This document shows positions 34,784 through 43,466 of a DNA stretch of 64,000 nucleotides, one piece after another; positions within the stretch are counted from its first letter, which is position 1, and every line of letters starts with the position of its first letter. Position numbers and translations under genes: made by a program. This DNA is from Undibacterium paludis (lineage in GTDB: Bacteria > Pseudomonadota > Gammaproteobacteria > Burkholderiales > Burkholderiaceae_D): contig NZ_JAKZHX010000010.1 of the NCBI RefSeq assembly GCF_022568815.1, positions 1 to 64,000 on the forward strand. Direction: 5' to 3'. The notes under the pieces are model-generated. The model made no database searches, was not told where the DNA came from, and saw only the letters and a list, made by a program, of their open reading frames with translations.

Positions 34784-36240
34784 ATACCCATCTGATCGCG
34801 CTGCAACTGATGGCAGCACAAGGCCTGCTGGGCGCCTTTGACACCCTCTACCACCATGAACTGACTGAAGCCCTGCCGCAGCGCGCCACTGCCCGTACCG
34901 AACTGGGCATACACTGCACGCGCGCGCTGATCTACAGCCTGCTTTTTGTCGGCCTGTCTGCCTGGGCCTGGCACGGCGCCTGGGCCATCGTCCTGCTGCT
35001 GGTATTTGGCGTGGAAATCGTATTGACCTTGTGGGATTTCGTTATTGAAGACCAGACCCGACTACTACCTGCAACAGAGCGAGTCACGCACACCGTGCTG
35101 GCGATCAACGGCGGCGCCTTCATTACCTTGCTGGCGCTCAATACACCGGGCTGGCTGGCAGAGCCCACACAGATGTTATGGCAGCCACAGGGCTGGCTCA
35201 GTGTATTCCTTGCTGCGTGCGGTATCGGCGTTGGCCTGTCAGGCATACGTGATGGACTGGCGGCACTGCGCCTGAAAAAACTCGAGGCAAAAGACCAGGC
35301 TGTATCTCCCATACATTTCAGTGATCGCTCAGAACAGGTATTGGTTACCGGCGCTACCGGCTTCATCGGCCAGTTGCTGGTCAGAGCCTTGCTGGCCAAC
35401 GGCCAGCAGGTCACCGTACTCAGCCGCAACCCCAGACAGGCCGCCTGGAAATTTGATGGCAAGGTCAGGGCCATCAGCAGCATGGATGAACTACCTGTCA
35501 GACAGCGCATTGATGTCATCATCAACCTGGCCGGTGCACGCATACTGGGCTGGCGCTGGACAGAAAAACGCAAGGCAGAATTGCGCCGTAGCCGCACGGG
35601 CCTGACACAGAACCTGGTCAACTGGATCAGACAGGCTGAGCATAAACCAAGGCTGCTGATATCGGCGTCCGCCATCGGCTATTACGGTGTGCAGGCAGCG
35701 GGCAACAATACCGCATTGACAGAATCCGCGCCACCACAGGCCATCTTCATGTCTGACCTGTGCCGCGAATGGGAAGAAGCCAGTAACAGCGCGAGCAGCG
35801 AAGGCGTCAAGGTCGCCACCATGCGCTTTGGCCTGGTACTGGGCCAGCAAGGGGCATTGGGCATGATGCTGCTGCCGATCAAACTGGGGCTGGGTGGAGC
35901 GCTGGGTCGTGGCAGTCAGTGGCTGTCATGGATACATGTGCATGATATCCTGCGTGGCATTGCCCATATCTGGCAGCATGAGGGACAGTTATCAGCACAG
36001 AACGCCTATAACTTCACAGCGCCAGAAACCTTGTCGCAAAAACAGTTCAGCGTGGTCGCAGCAAAACTCCTGCACAGGCCTGCCTTCTTCCCTACCCCTG
36101 GCGGGCCCATGCGCCTGATGCTGGGTGAGCAGGCAGACCTGCTGCTGGAAGGCCAGCGGGTCGTACCAAAACGCTTACAGGCTGAAGGCTTTGCGTTTGA
36201 ATATGCTGACTTGCGTAGCGCCCTGACTGATTTGATTTGA
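34780..36240 (+). CDS. TIGR01777 epimerase with an N-terminal membrane domain
   Basis: 486 residues. Residues 1-155 form a membrane domain of four helices with a YHHELTEALP motif near its start. From about residue 185 an extended SDR/epimerase domain follows, with the NAD(P) motif GATGFIG (191-197), the TIGR01777 signatures INLAGARI and RTGLTQNLVNWI, and the SASAIGYYG segment carrying the catalytic tyrosine. The TIGR01777 family (E. coli YfcH, plant and cyanobacterial SulA-like proteins) is usually about 300 residues and soluble, so the membrane fusion is notable. It ends a three-gene overlapping operon. Reaction unknown. Confidence 0.88.
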   Translation: MNTHLIALQLMAAQGLLGAFDTLYHHELTEALPQRATARTELGIHCTRALIYSLLFVGLSAWAWHGAWAIVLLLVFGVEIVLTLWDFVIEDQTRLLPATERVTHTVLAINGGAFITLLALNTPGWLAEPTQMLWQPQGWLSVFLAACGIGVGLSGIRDGLAALRLKKLEAKDQAVSPIHFSDRSEQVLVTGATGFIGQLLVRALLANGQQVTVLSRNPRQAAWKFDGKVRAISSMDELPVRQRIDVIINLAGARILGWRWTEKRKAELRRSRTGLTQNLVNWIRQAEHKPRLLISASAIGYYGVQAAGNNTALTESAPPQAIFMSDLCREWEEASNSASSEGVKVATMRFGLVLGQQGALGMMLLPIKLGLGGALGRGSQWLSWIHVHDILRGIAHIWQHEGQLSAQNAYNFTAPETLSQKQFSVVAAKLLHRPAFFPTPGGPMRLMLGEQADLLLEGQRVVPKRLQAEGFAFEYADLRSALTDLI

Positions 36241-36316
36241 AGGTTTTTATTGATCAACAGCGCTTGTAAAAGGGTTTTACATCCCTACTTGAATGTGACG
36301 ATATCAGGAGGCATTC

Positions 36317-36490
36317 ATGTTCTTTCTTCACCACCCCCAACCGGTACGCCCCAGAAAAGCAGTGCCAGAACAGCAAGTCAGCAGCCAGCAATTTGTCCAG
36401 GTCGATACCAGGACCATCATTGTGGAAAACAGCAAGGAAGAACTACTGGCATTGCAATTAAAAACCAGAGATGGTTTTGCAAAGAAGTAA
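36317..36490 (+). CDS. Small 57-residue protein
   Basis: The ATG at 36317 follows a near-ideal site (caggagg, six bases before the start) and the frame runs 57 codons to a TAA at 36488-36490. The peptide starts MFFLHHPQPVRPRKAVPEQQ and has a Gln/Val-rich centre and a charged C-terminus (NSKEELLALQLKTRDGFAKK). No signal peptide or membrane helix. It lies 76 bases after the epimerase gene and before a convergent terminator. The strong ribosome site is the main evidence; no family is known. Confidence 0.55.
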   Translation: MFFLHHPQPVRPRKAVPEQQVSSQQFVQVDTRTIIVENSKEELLALQLKTRDGFAKK

Positions 36491-36513
36491 CCGCGATACT
36501 GATAAGCACAGAT

Positions 36514-36547
36514 AAAAAAACGGCTTCCGGTTCCACACCGGAAGCCG
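36514..36547 (-). terminator. Terminator of the acyl-CoA catabolism operon
   Basis: Stem cggcttccggt (36521-36531) with accggaagccg (36537-36547), a five-base loop, and a run of seven T on the minus strand. It lies 43 bases past the acyl-CoA ligase stop. Confidence 0.9.
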
Positions 36548-36589
36548 CGAAAGCGCTTAACAATTAAAACTCACCCCATCTTCACATCC

Positions 36590-38293
36590 TCAGCTTGCAG
36601 CACGCTTACGTGCTTCTTCCTCATACAGTTCTTTCTTCGATAATTTACCTACCGGTGTCTTTGGCAGTTCGGCACGGATGTCCATCTCCTGAGGCATTTC
36701 ATGCTTGCCCAGGCGTTGTTTGAGGAAGCCCTTCAACTCATCAAAGCTAAATGCTGCCTGCCCTGCCTTTAGTTTGATGAACGCTTTGGCGGCCTGACCG
36801 CGGTATTGATCCGGGATGCCGATAACGCTGACCTCTGCCACGGCCGGATGTTCATAAATCGCTTCTTCTATATTGCGCGGGTAGACGTTATAACCGCCAG
36901 ACAAGATCATGTCCTTGGTGCGGTCAACGATGTAGATGAAACCATCGGCATCCATATAACCGACGTCACCGGTACGGAAATAACCATCGTGTGTAAAAGC
37001 ATCGCGGTTGGCATCAGGCTTGTTCCAGTAGCCTTTCATGATATTCGGCCCGGCCACGCAGATTTCACCGCGCTCTCCCAGTGGCACCTCCTGACGCGGG
37101 TCATCAATGCTGGCGAACTTGAAGCGTATGCCTGGCGTTGGCAAACCGCAGGAACCAGCTTTGCGCACACCGCCCAGCGGCGTAAAGGTGCCTGTAGGTG
37201 AGGTTTCGGTCATACCCCAGCCTTCCAGCAGGGTACAGCCAGTGAGGGTCTGGAATTGCTGCAAGACTTCAGTTGGCAGCGGTGCACCGCCAGAGTTGCA
37301 GAACTTCAGTGCACTCAGATCAAACTCGCGTATTTGCGGATGATTGATGATGGCCGTGTACATGGTCGGCACACCGGGAAATACGGTTATTTTCTTGTTC
37401 GCCAGATCCTTGACGACAGCATCAACATCAAAACGGGTATGCAGCACGATCTCTGCCCCCAGACGTATGCCAAACAGCATGTCTACCGTCAGGGCATAGA
37501 TATGGAACAGCGGCAGTACCGCCAGCAGTTTTTCCTTGCCCTCTTCCAGTACACGCGGTTCTATGTGGGTGGTTTCCATGATCTGGCTGCAGGCGGCAGT
37601 CAGGTTGCCATGGGTCAGCATGGCGCCCTTGGGCAGGCCGGTAGTACCACCTGTGTATTGCAGGGCGGCGATGGTTTCTCTGGGGTCTATGTCTGGGATG
37701 GGGGTATAAGCGCCGTCATTGTCCAGCAGTTTTGCAAACAGCAGATGCTGAGCATCCGTCGGGATACTGCTCAGTTGCCCGGCCTTTTCCAGATTCGTTT
37801 TGACTGCGTCAGGATAAGGCGACATCTCGGCAATATTGCCTATGATGAGTTTTTGCAGTCGGGTATGCGTGAGCATCTTGGCCATCTGCGGATACAGCAT
37901 GACCATGTCCAGCGTTACCAGTATATCGGTATGGCTGTCGGCAATTTTATGCTCGAGTACTTTCTCGGCATCCAGCGGGGAGTAATTCACCACTGTGCCG
38001 CCCGCCTGCAAAATCGCAAAGAAACTGATGACGTAATGCGGCGTATTTGGTAAATACAAGCCGACATGCACGCCAGGCTTGACGCCCAACTGCTGTAAGC
38101 CTTTGGTCGCCTGGTTCACGAGTTTTTGCAGCTCGGCGTAGCTGGTCTTTTTGCCCATGAACTCCAGGGCGGGTAAATCTGGCCATTTGGTAACGGCATC
38201 ATGCAGCAATTGCGGCACACTGCTCGTAGGCAGGTCGGCATCCCAATGTACGCCTGCGGGATAAGATTTGATCCAGGGTTGTATGTCGCGCAT
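36590..38293 (-). CDS. fadD: Long-chain fatty-acid-CoA ligase
   Basis: A 567-residue AMP-forming ligase that activates fatty acids to acyl-CoA with ATP. The P-loop motif YTGGTTGLPKGAMLTHGN, GWGMTETSP (motif II), the hinge region GYFRTGDVGYMDADGFIYIV with DRTKD, and the C-terminal catalytic lysine region LPKTPVGKLSKKELYE are all present. The length is standard. It is the last gene of a five-gene minus-strand operon: phosphatase-like, SDR, thioesterase, acyl-CoA dehydrogenase, ligase. This suggests activation and first oxidation of a particular acyl substrate. Confidence 0.92.
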   Translation of the reverse strand: MRDIQPWIKSYPAGVHWDADLPTSSVPQLLHDAVTKWPDLPALEFMGKKTSYAELQKLVNQATKGLQQLGVKPGVHVGLYLPNTPHYVISFFAILQAGGTVVNYSPLDAEKVLEHKIADSHTDILVTLDMVMLYPQMAKMLTHTRLQKLIIGNIAEMSPYPDAVKTNLEKAGQLSSIPTDAQHLLFAKLLDNDGAYTPIPDIDPRETIAALQYTGGTTGLPKGAMLTHGNLTAACSQIMETTHIEPRVLEEGKEKLLAVLPLFHIYALTVDMLFGIRLGAEIVLHTRFDVDAVVKDLANKKITVFPGVPTMYTAIINHPQIREFDLSALKFCNSGGAPLPTEVLQQFQTLTGCTLLEGWGMTETSPTGTFTPLGGVRKAGSCGLPTPGIRFKFASIDDPRQEVPLGERGEICVAGPNIMKGYWNKPDANRDAFTHDGYFRTGDVGYMDADGFIYIVDRTKDMILSGGYNVYPRNIEEAIYEHPAVAEVSVIGIPDQYRGQAAKAFIKLKAGQAAFSFDELKGFLKQRLGKHEMPQEMDIRAELPKTPVGKLSKKELYEEEARKRAAS

Positions 38294-38341
38294 TTTTGTC
38301 TCTCTATTTTTAAGAATAATTTGAAAATGTCAACCAACAGG

Positions 38342-38380
38342 GGGGCTTAAAGCAGGAAAAGCCCCGTCCTCAAAAGAGGA
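38342..38380. other. Two small hairpins between ligase and dehydrogenase genes
   Basis: ggggctt (38342-38348) pairs with aagcccc (38359-38365), and tcctc (38367-38371) with gagga (38376-38380). There is no T-tract, so these are more likely mRNA processing or stability stems than a terminator. Confidence 0.35.
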
Positions 38381-38432
38381 AAGAGCCCGGCCTGCACTAC
38401 CGATCAATCAAACTCATGAAGCAATCAATAAT

Positions 38433-39659
38433 TTATTTTTTCTCCATATGCTTTTTCAATTCCATCTTGCCTATCTGCGCCCTGTGCACTTCATCCGGGC
38501 CGTCCGCAATGCGCAGGGTGCGCGCCTGTGCATAGGAATAGGCGAGGTTGAAATCATCCGACACACCTCCACCGCCGTGCGCCTGTATGGCCCAGTCGAT
38601 GACCTGGCAAGCCATGTTCGGCGCAGCTACCTTGATCATGGCGATTTCTTTGGCGGCGGCTTTATTGCCGACCGTATCCATCATCTGCGCCGCATTCAGC
38701 ACCAGAAAACGGGCCTGATCGATGAGGATGCGGGCATTGGCGATGCGCTCCAGCGTCACACCCTGCTCTGCCACCCGTTTGCCAAAAGCCACGCGGCTCA
38801 GTGAACGCTTGCACATGTCTTCCAGCGCGCGTTCTGCCAGACCGATCAGACGCATGCAGTGATGGATGCGGCCAGGGCCAAGGCGGCCCTGGGCAATCTC
38901 AAAACCACGGCCTTCGCCAAGCAGCATGTTGGAGGCAGGCACACGCACATTCTCGAACAGCACTTCGCCATGACCATGCGGCGCATCGTCATAACCGAAT
39001 ACCGGCAAGGCGCGCAGTATGGTCACGCCCGGCGTGTCTCGTGGCACGATGATCATCGATTGCTGCTTGTGGCGATCAGCATTGTCCGGGTCACTCTTGC
39101 CCATGAAGATGAAGACCTTGCAGCGCGGGTCATTTGCGCCGGATGACCACCACTTGCGGCCATTGATGACATACTCGTCACCATCGCGCACTATCGACGA
39201 TTCGATATTGGTCGCGTCTGATGAAGCCACGGCTGGTTCTGTCATGGCAAAGCAGGAGCGGATTTCACCACGCAGCAAGGGTTTCAGCCATTGTTCCTGA
39301 TGCTCTGGTGTACCATAGCGAGCAAATACTTCCATATTGCCGGTATCGGGAGCCGAGCAATTGAATACTTCCGGCGCCCAGACAGCACGGCCCATGATTT
39401 CGCACAAGGGTGCATATTCAAGATTGGTCAGACCCGCACCGTGACCAGATTCAGGCAGAAACAGATTCCACAAACCAGCATCGCGCGCCTTGGCCTTCAG
39501 CTGCTCAACGATTTTGGTCGGCACCCAGGCATCGCCTGCCTTGCGGTTGGCAGCGATTTCACTAAAAAATACTTTTTCGTTCGGATAAACATGCTCGTCC
39601 ATGAAAGCGATCAGGCGTGCCTGCAAATCCTTGACCTTGGGGCTGTATTGAAAATCCAT
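38433..39659 (-). CDS. Acyl-CoA dehydrogenase (ACAD10/11-like)
   Basis: 408 residues. FAD-dependent dehydrogenase introducing the alpha-beta double bond; electrons go to ETF (etfBA lie at 52.2-53.9 kb). N-terminal helical domain [20 protein letters not shown], middle domain [20 protein letters not shown] and the C-terminal four-helix region with [19 protein letters not shown]. The N-terminal type resembles the ACAD10/11 group, which often acts on unusual or 4-hydroxy acyl-CoAs with a kinase; no kinase is encoded here. Good aagga site before the ATG. Confidence 0.92.
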   Translation of the reverse strand: MDFQYSPKVKDLQARLIAFMDEHVYPNEKVFFSEIAANRKAGDAWVPTKIVEQLKAKARDAGLWNLFLPESGHGAGLTNLEYAPLCEIMGRAVWAPEVFNCSAPDTGNMEVFARYGTPEHQEQWLKPLLRGEIRSCFAMTEPAVASSDATNIESSIVRDGDEYVINGRKWWSSGANDPRCKVFIFMGKSDPDNADRHKQQSMIIVPRDTPGVTILRALPVFGYDDAPHGHGEVLFENVRVPASNMLLGEGRGFEIAQGRLGPGRIHHCMRLIGLAERALEDMCKRSLSRVAFGKRVAEQGVTLERIANARILIDQARFLVLNAAQMMDTVGNKAAAKEIAMIKVAAPNMACQVIDWAIQAHGGGGVSDDFNLAYSYAQARTLRIADGPDEVHRAQIGKMELKKHMEKK

Positions 39660-39708
39660 GATGCGTCCTTTTTCCTTGTTGGTTCAGATGGACATGACTA
39701 TGTCCGGT

Positions 39709-40158
39709 TTACTTTCTTTGCAGCTCAATATTGCGCGCCGTCAGCAATGCTGTTGCGCATAAAATTTCTTCGCCACTACGTACAGAAAATACTTCTGCTG
39801 CACTGACTGTCAGCAACTTGCTGTGTGAAACGACCCTCCCGCGTGCCCGCAGTTTTTCACCATCGGCAGGTGCGACTATCTTCAAATTGCAATCGATACT
39901 GGCATTGATCCAGCCCACTGGTAACAAGGTGCCCGCAGCAGAGACACCAACAAAATCAGCCGCTGCAAAGATGGCCGTGGCCTGCATTTTTCCGGGGACG
40001 AAACTGAGTTCTTCGCGGTAAGCAATGTCCAGATCTACCTCTCCTGGCACGATCTTCACAAACTCTATGCCCAGCCATCTCGCCATGGGCATGGCCAGCA
40101 CCGCTCTCTTCAGCTGTATCGCATAATCCGGATTACTTGCCACATGAGCAGTTTTCAT
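39709..40158 (-). CDS. Hotdog-fold thioesterase (PaaI/DUF4442-like)
   Basis: 149 residues, single hotdog domain. Recognisable parts are AMPMARWLGIEFVKIVPGEV, a central helix region IFAAADFVGVSAAGTL and the beta strands ASIDCNLKIVAPADGEKLRA with RGRVV. Such proteins hydrolyse acyl-CoA esters, often to release CoA from dead-end intermediates. Its place between the SDR and acyl-CoA dehydrogenase genes supports acyl-CoA metabolism. The substrate is not evident. Confidence 0.82.
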   Translation of the reverse strand: MKTAHVASNPDYAIQLKRAVLAMPMARWLGIEFVKIVPGEVDLDIAYREELSFVPGKMQATAIFAAADFVGVSAAGTLLPVGWINASIDCNLKIVAPADGEKLRARGRVVSHSKLLTVSAAEVFSVRSGEEILCATALLTARNIELQRK

Positions 40159-40179
40159 GGCTCTGCCTTATTCATTGCC

Positions 40180-40944
40180 TTAACTGACCAGGTAACCGCC
40201 ATCTACATTGATGGCAGCACCCGTGGTGTAGCTCGAGGCATTCGACGCCAGGTACAGGACGGTACCGGCCATCTCATCGGGTTCGGCAATACGTTTCATG
40301 GGGATGCGGGTCAGCGCTTTTTCCAGTATCACCGGGTTGTGGAACAGGGCTGATGCAAACTTGGTATCAGTCGCGCCTGGCAGCAAGGCATTTACACGCA
40401 CGCCCATGGGCGCGCATTCTTGTGCAAAGGATTTGGTCATGGCGATGACGGCTGCCTTGGTAATCGAATAGATGCCCTGCATGGCGCCCGGCACCACACC
40501 ATTGACCGAGGCCACATTAATGATGCTGCCGCCACCGGTTTTTGCCATCAGCCTTGCACCGGCAGACGACATGAAAAAGTAGCCACGTATGTTGACGTCA
40601 ACAGTCTTCTGGAATGCGCTGACATCGGTCTCGGTAATATGGCCAAAGTGCGGATTGGTCGCGGCATTGTTGACCAGGATATCGAGCCTGCCATGTGCTG
40701 CAACGATGTCGGCAAACAGTGCATCGATCTGGGCCATTTCACCGATGTGGCAGGCACGTGCTTCTGCCTTGCCACCGGCGGTAGTAATCGCTGCGACCAC
40801 AGCTTCGCAGGCTTCTGCCTTGCGGCTGCTCACGATGACATAAGCACCATGGGCGGCCAGGGTTTTGGCTACTGCCTCACCTATGCCACGGCTAGCGCCA
40901 GTGACCAGGGCGACCTTGCCTGTCAAATCAAACATTGCTGTCAT
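40180..40944 (-). CDS. Short-chain dehydrogenase/reductase
   Basis: 254 residues, classical SDR. NAD(P) motif TGASRGIGEAVA near residue 16, NNAAT, a catalytic Ser region (INVASVNGVVPG) and the YxxxK motif in GIYSITKAAVIAM. It would oxidise a hydroxyacyl-CoA or related alcohol, in line with its operon. The gaggaa site supports the start at 40944; a second ATG is three codons later. It follows the phosphatase-like gene by 24 bases. Confidence 0.92.
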   Translation of the reverse strand: MTAMFDLTGKVALVTGASRGIGEAVAKTLAAHGAYVIVSSRKAEACEAVVAAITTAGGKAEARACHIGEMAQIDALFADIVAAHGRLDILVNNAATNPHFGHITETDVSAFQKTVDVNIRGYFFMSSAGARLMAKTGGGSIINVASVNGVVPGAMQGIYSITKAAVIAMTKSFAQECAPMGVRVNALLPGATDTKFASALFHNPVILEKALTRIPMKRIAEPDEMAGTVLYLASNASSYTTGAAINVDGGYLVS

Positions 40945-40968
40945 GTCTTCCTCGGGGTTTTATCTTGT

Positions 40969-41703
40969 TTATACGTAGGTAATTGCTTTGGGATTGTTCA
41001 ATACTTCAAGATGCGAAAAATTATTCAGGTAAGCCAGGGCCGGGCGATACTTGCTGCCTTCGCTGTTTGCCTGCAAATGGAAACGCGTCACGGCGCTGTT
41101 GACCAGCGACCAGTTCAGTTCACCAAAACGCAGATCAGGAAAACCGAGCACATGCTGGCACAGTGCAGAAATAGTGCCGCCAGACGTGAAAATAACGATG
41201 TTCTTTGCCTCATCCTTGATCAGCAGTTGCTGCTCCAGTGCGGCAACACAGCGGCTGCGAAATGCCAGCCAGGTTTCGGAATAGTCATGATCATGCTGGC
41301 CCGATATCCAGCGCAGTACGGCCTGGGCAAAAATCTCCTGGAAGGCCTGTTTGCCATTCGGTGTGTGCATGAGGAAATGCTTGACGGCAGCAGGGTCATC
41401 AAATTCAGGCACATGTCTGGCCAGGACTTCATGGTGGTTGTACTCATTGAAACCGGCATCAACCTGCCAGGCGGACTTGTCGAGCACGTCTGCACTTTGT
41501 TGCAACATGCTTGCCAGGCAGGCCTCAGCAGTTTGCTGATGGCGTAGCAAACTGCCGGTAACCACGCGCGATACCTGCATGTCGCGCTCCGCCCACCAGC
41601 GCCCCAGATGCTGCGCCTGTTGCAGACCAAGGTCGGATAACTGGTCATAATTCTGGCTACCGAACGACGCCTGCCCGTGCCTGACCAGATATAAAGCTGC
41701 CAT
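40969..41703 (-). CDS. Histidine-phosphatase-family protein
   Basis: 244 residues. The catalytic RHG motif is at the N-terminus (LYLVRHGQASFG), with the second histidine in IVIFTSGGTISALCQHVLG or nearby. The family includes phosphoglycerate mutases, acid phosphatases and SixA-like enzymes. It is the first gene of the acyl-CoA operon, preceded by a gaggtag site. A similar gene is commonly seen in betaproteobacterial clusters with SDR and acyl-CoA dehydrogenase genes, so it may act on a phosphorylated pathway intermediate; this is inference. Confidence 0.88.
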   Translation of the reverse strand: MAALYLVRHGQASFGSQNYDQLSDLGLQQAQHLGRWWAERDMQVSRVVTGSLLRHQQTAEACLASMLQQSADVLDKSAWQVDAGFNEYNHHEVLARHVPEFDDPAAVKHFLMHTPNGKQAFQEIFAQAVLRWISGQHDHDYSETWLAFRSRCVAALEQQLLIKDEAKNIVIFTSGGTISALCQHVLGFPDLRFGELNWSLVNSAVTRFHLQANSEGSKYRPALAYLNNFSHLEVLNNPKAITYV

Positions 41704-41796
41704 GACTACCTCAAATGCGAGAAATTGATGAACAAAGTGTAATTGCCAGCCTATAATTGATCAAATGAATAGTTATTATCTTAATCTATTAATTTC
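41704..41796. promoter_or_regulatory. Divergent promoter region of the LysR gene and the acyl-CoA operon
   Basis: 93 bases between divergent genes, AT-rich toward the LysR side. The 8-base palindrome ttgatcaa (41757-41764) inside ctataattgatcaaatga is a possible LysR-type regulator half-site arrangement. Binding is inferred from the layout. Confidence 0.45.
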
Positions 41797-42723
41797 ATGC
41801 ATTTATCTCGTATAGACCTTAACCTGTTCACCGTCTTTGTCGCCATCTACACAGAAGGCAGCGTGACCCGTGCCAGCCAGCAATTGAACCTGACCCAGCC
41901 AGCCATCAGCCATGCACTGAACCGCCTGCGTCAGTTGTTCAATGACCCGCTGTTTGTACGCCAGGGCCAGGCCATGGTATCGACGCCTCTGGCGCGCAAC
42001 ATCATAGAACCTGTCCGGCTGGCTCTGCGCGGCCTGGAAGTGACACTGACCGAGAACGAACAATTCGACCCGGCACAGGCCAGCAAGCAATTCAACCTGG
42101 CCCTGCGCGATGTGCTGGAATCAACAGTCCTGCCACCATTAATGGAAAGCATCACGCGCCAGGCGCCACTGATCAACCTGGCAGCCATACAGGTAGAAAG
42201 ACGGGAACTGGTCAGCGAACTGGCGGCTGGCAGCCTGGACCTGGCGATCGATATGCTTTTACCCTTGCCGAACGAGATACGGCGACAAAAGATAGAACAG
42301 GACACCACGGTCGTGCTGGCCAGACGCAATCACCCTGTCATACGCGGCAAGCTGAGTTTTGACGACTACCTGCAAGCCGAGCACATACTGGCCAGTTCAC
42401 GCCGCAAGGGTATGGGTCTGGAAGATTTTGAATTGAGCCGTCTGGGCTTGCAGAGAAAAATACGTCTGCGCTGCCAGCATTATTTTGCCGCCTGCCGCGT
42501 GGTCAGCCAGACAGATTTATTGCTGACCATGCCGGAAGCCTATGCCCGCATCGCCAATCAGCAATTTGATAACCAGATCTTGCCCTTGCCGGTGACCATG
42601 CCGTCCTGGGACGTGTATTTATATTGGCACCAGAATGTGGAAAATGATCCGGCCAACCGCTGGCTAAGACAGCAGGTGATACAGGCTTTTCAGGACCAGG
42701 GATCAGCAGACAAAGGCAATTGA
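41797..42723 (+). CDS. LysR-family transcriptional regulator
   Basis: 308 residues. The N-terminal helix-turn-helix (LNLFTVFVAIYTEGSVTRAS and ALNRLRQLFNDPLFVRQGQ) is typical of the NodD/LinR-like LysR branch. The effector-binding domain follows to the C-terminus. It is divergent from the five-gene acyl-CoA operon, so it probably activates that operon in response to a pathway intermediate such as an acyl-CoA or a free acid. Confidence 0.92.
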   Translation: MHLSRIDLNLFTVFVAIYTEGSVTRASQQLNLTQPAISHALNRLRQLFNDPLFVRQGQAMVSTPLARNIIEPVRLALRGLEVTLTENEQFDPAQASKQFNLALRDVLESTVLPPLMESITRQAPLINLAAIQVERRELVSELAAGSLDLAIDMLLPLPNEIRRQKIEQDTTVVLARRNHPVIRGKLSFDDYLQAEHILASSRRKGMGLEDFELSRLGLQRKIRLRCQHYFAACRVVSQTDLLLTMPEAYARIANQQFDNQILPLPVTMPSWDVYLYWHQNVENDPANRWLRQQVIQAFQDQGSADKGN

Positions 42724-42756
42724 CGCGGCTTGGATTAACACTTCAATCAAAGCTGC

Positions 42757-43095
42757 CTATTTAGCTGCTTTGGGCTCATCTGGCAGCAGACAGGCATCGA
42801 TAATTTGCAAATCATTATCTTTGGCAAAGCTGACGACGAAATGATAGGCCAAAGGTTCTATCTCGCGGATCGCCTCATTGACCACGACGGAACGTACGCC
42901 ATTCAATAATATCGGGCGCACATAGGGTGAATATTGCAGATGTGAATGGCGGCCACCATCAGGACTGAAACAGGACATGGCTCCGCACAGGCGCTCTGCC
43001 CAATCGCTGGGGCGGAATTGCTTTCCATCGCTGGTGATACCCTGGATGAAAAACTCGCGTACTTGCTGAGTCTGTTTTTTGTCGGAATCGGCCAT
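42757..43095 (-). CDS. DUF3579-family protein
   Basis: 112 residues. The family pattern EFFIQGITSDGKQFRPSDWA, with ERLCGAMSCF directly after, is clear. It is a small cytosolic protein known almost only from betaproteobacteria, and its function is not established. Single gene, convergent with the LysR gene. The ATG at 43095 has no strong upstream purine box. Confidence 0.85.
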   Translation of the reverse strand: MADSDKKQTQQVREFFIQGITSDGKQFRPSDWAERLCGAMSCFSPDGGRHSHLQYSPYVRPILLNGVRSVVVNEAIREIEPLAYHFVVSFAKDNDLQIIDACLLPDEPKAAK

Positions 43096-43466
43096 GTGCT
43101 CGGCTCGCTGTGAGGCAAGGGTGAATTAAGCAAAACATCATTATGTGATATCAAGCTTTCAGAATACTTCCATATTATATCTTATAGAAGACTTGAATCA
43201 AAATTGCCGCGCTGATATATCTGATTTTGATGTCTGTAGAGCAATGCTACTCAGCCAATATAGTTCATTTTGAGAGGGAGTAAAGTAGCAGGCATAAGAT
43301 GCGCTGTGTAAATGACAAGCTCAAGACAAGATGAAGCATATCAAAAATGCATCTACTTTTATTTGAGAGACTAAAGGCCAATGCATGTGGTACTGGGCCA
43401 GATGGGGGTTAAAACTTGGCGTTGATGCAAGATACTACAGATGGCAGACGATGATCCGCATTCCCC
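43096..43466. other. Intergenic region without a recognised gene
   Basis: About 370 bases, AT-rich, between the DUF3579 gene and the acyltransferase gene, both on the minus strand. It should contain the DUF3579 promoter. A short plus-strand frame starting at 43385 runs into the antisense of the acyltransferase and has no ribosome site, so it is not called. No clear hairpin terminator was seen. Confidence 0.5.

Noticed and set aside
40420-41547. 375-codon plus-strand open frame across the SDR and phosphatase genes
   Set aside because: Antisense to two real genes and spans their boundary; no ribosome site or domain.
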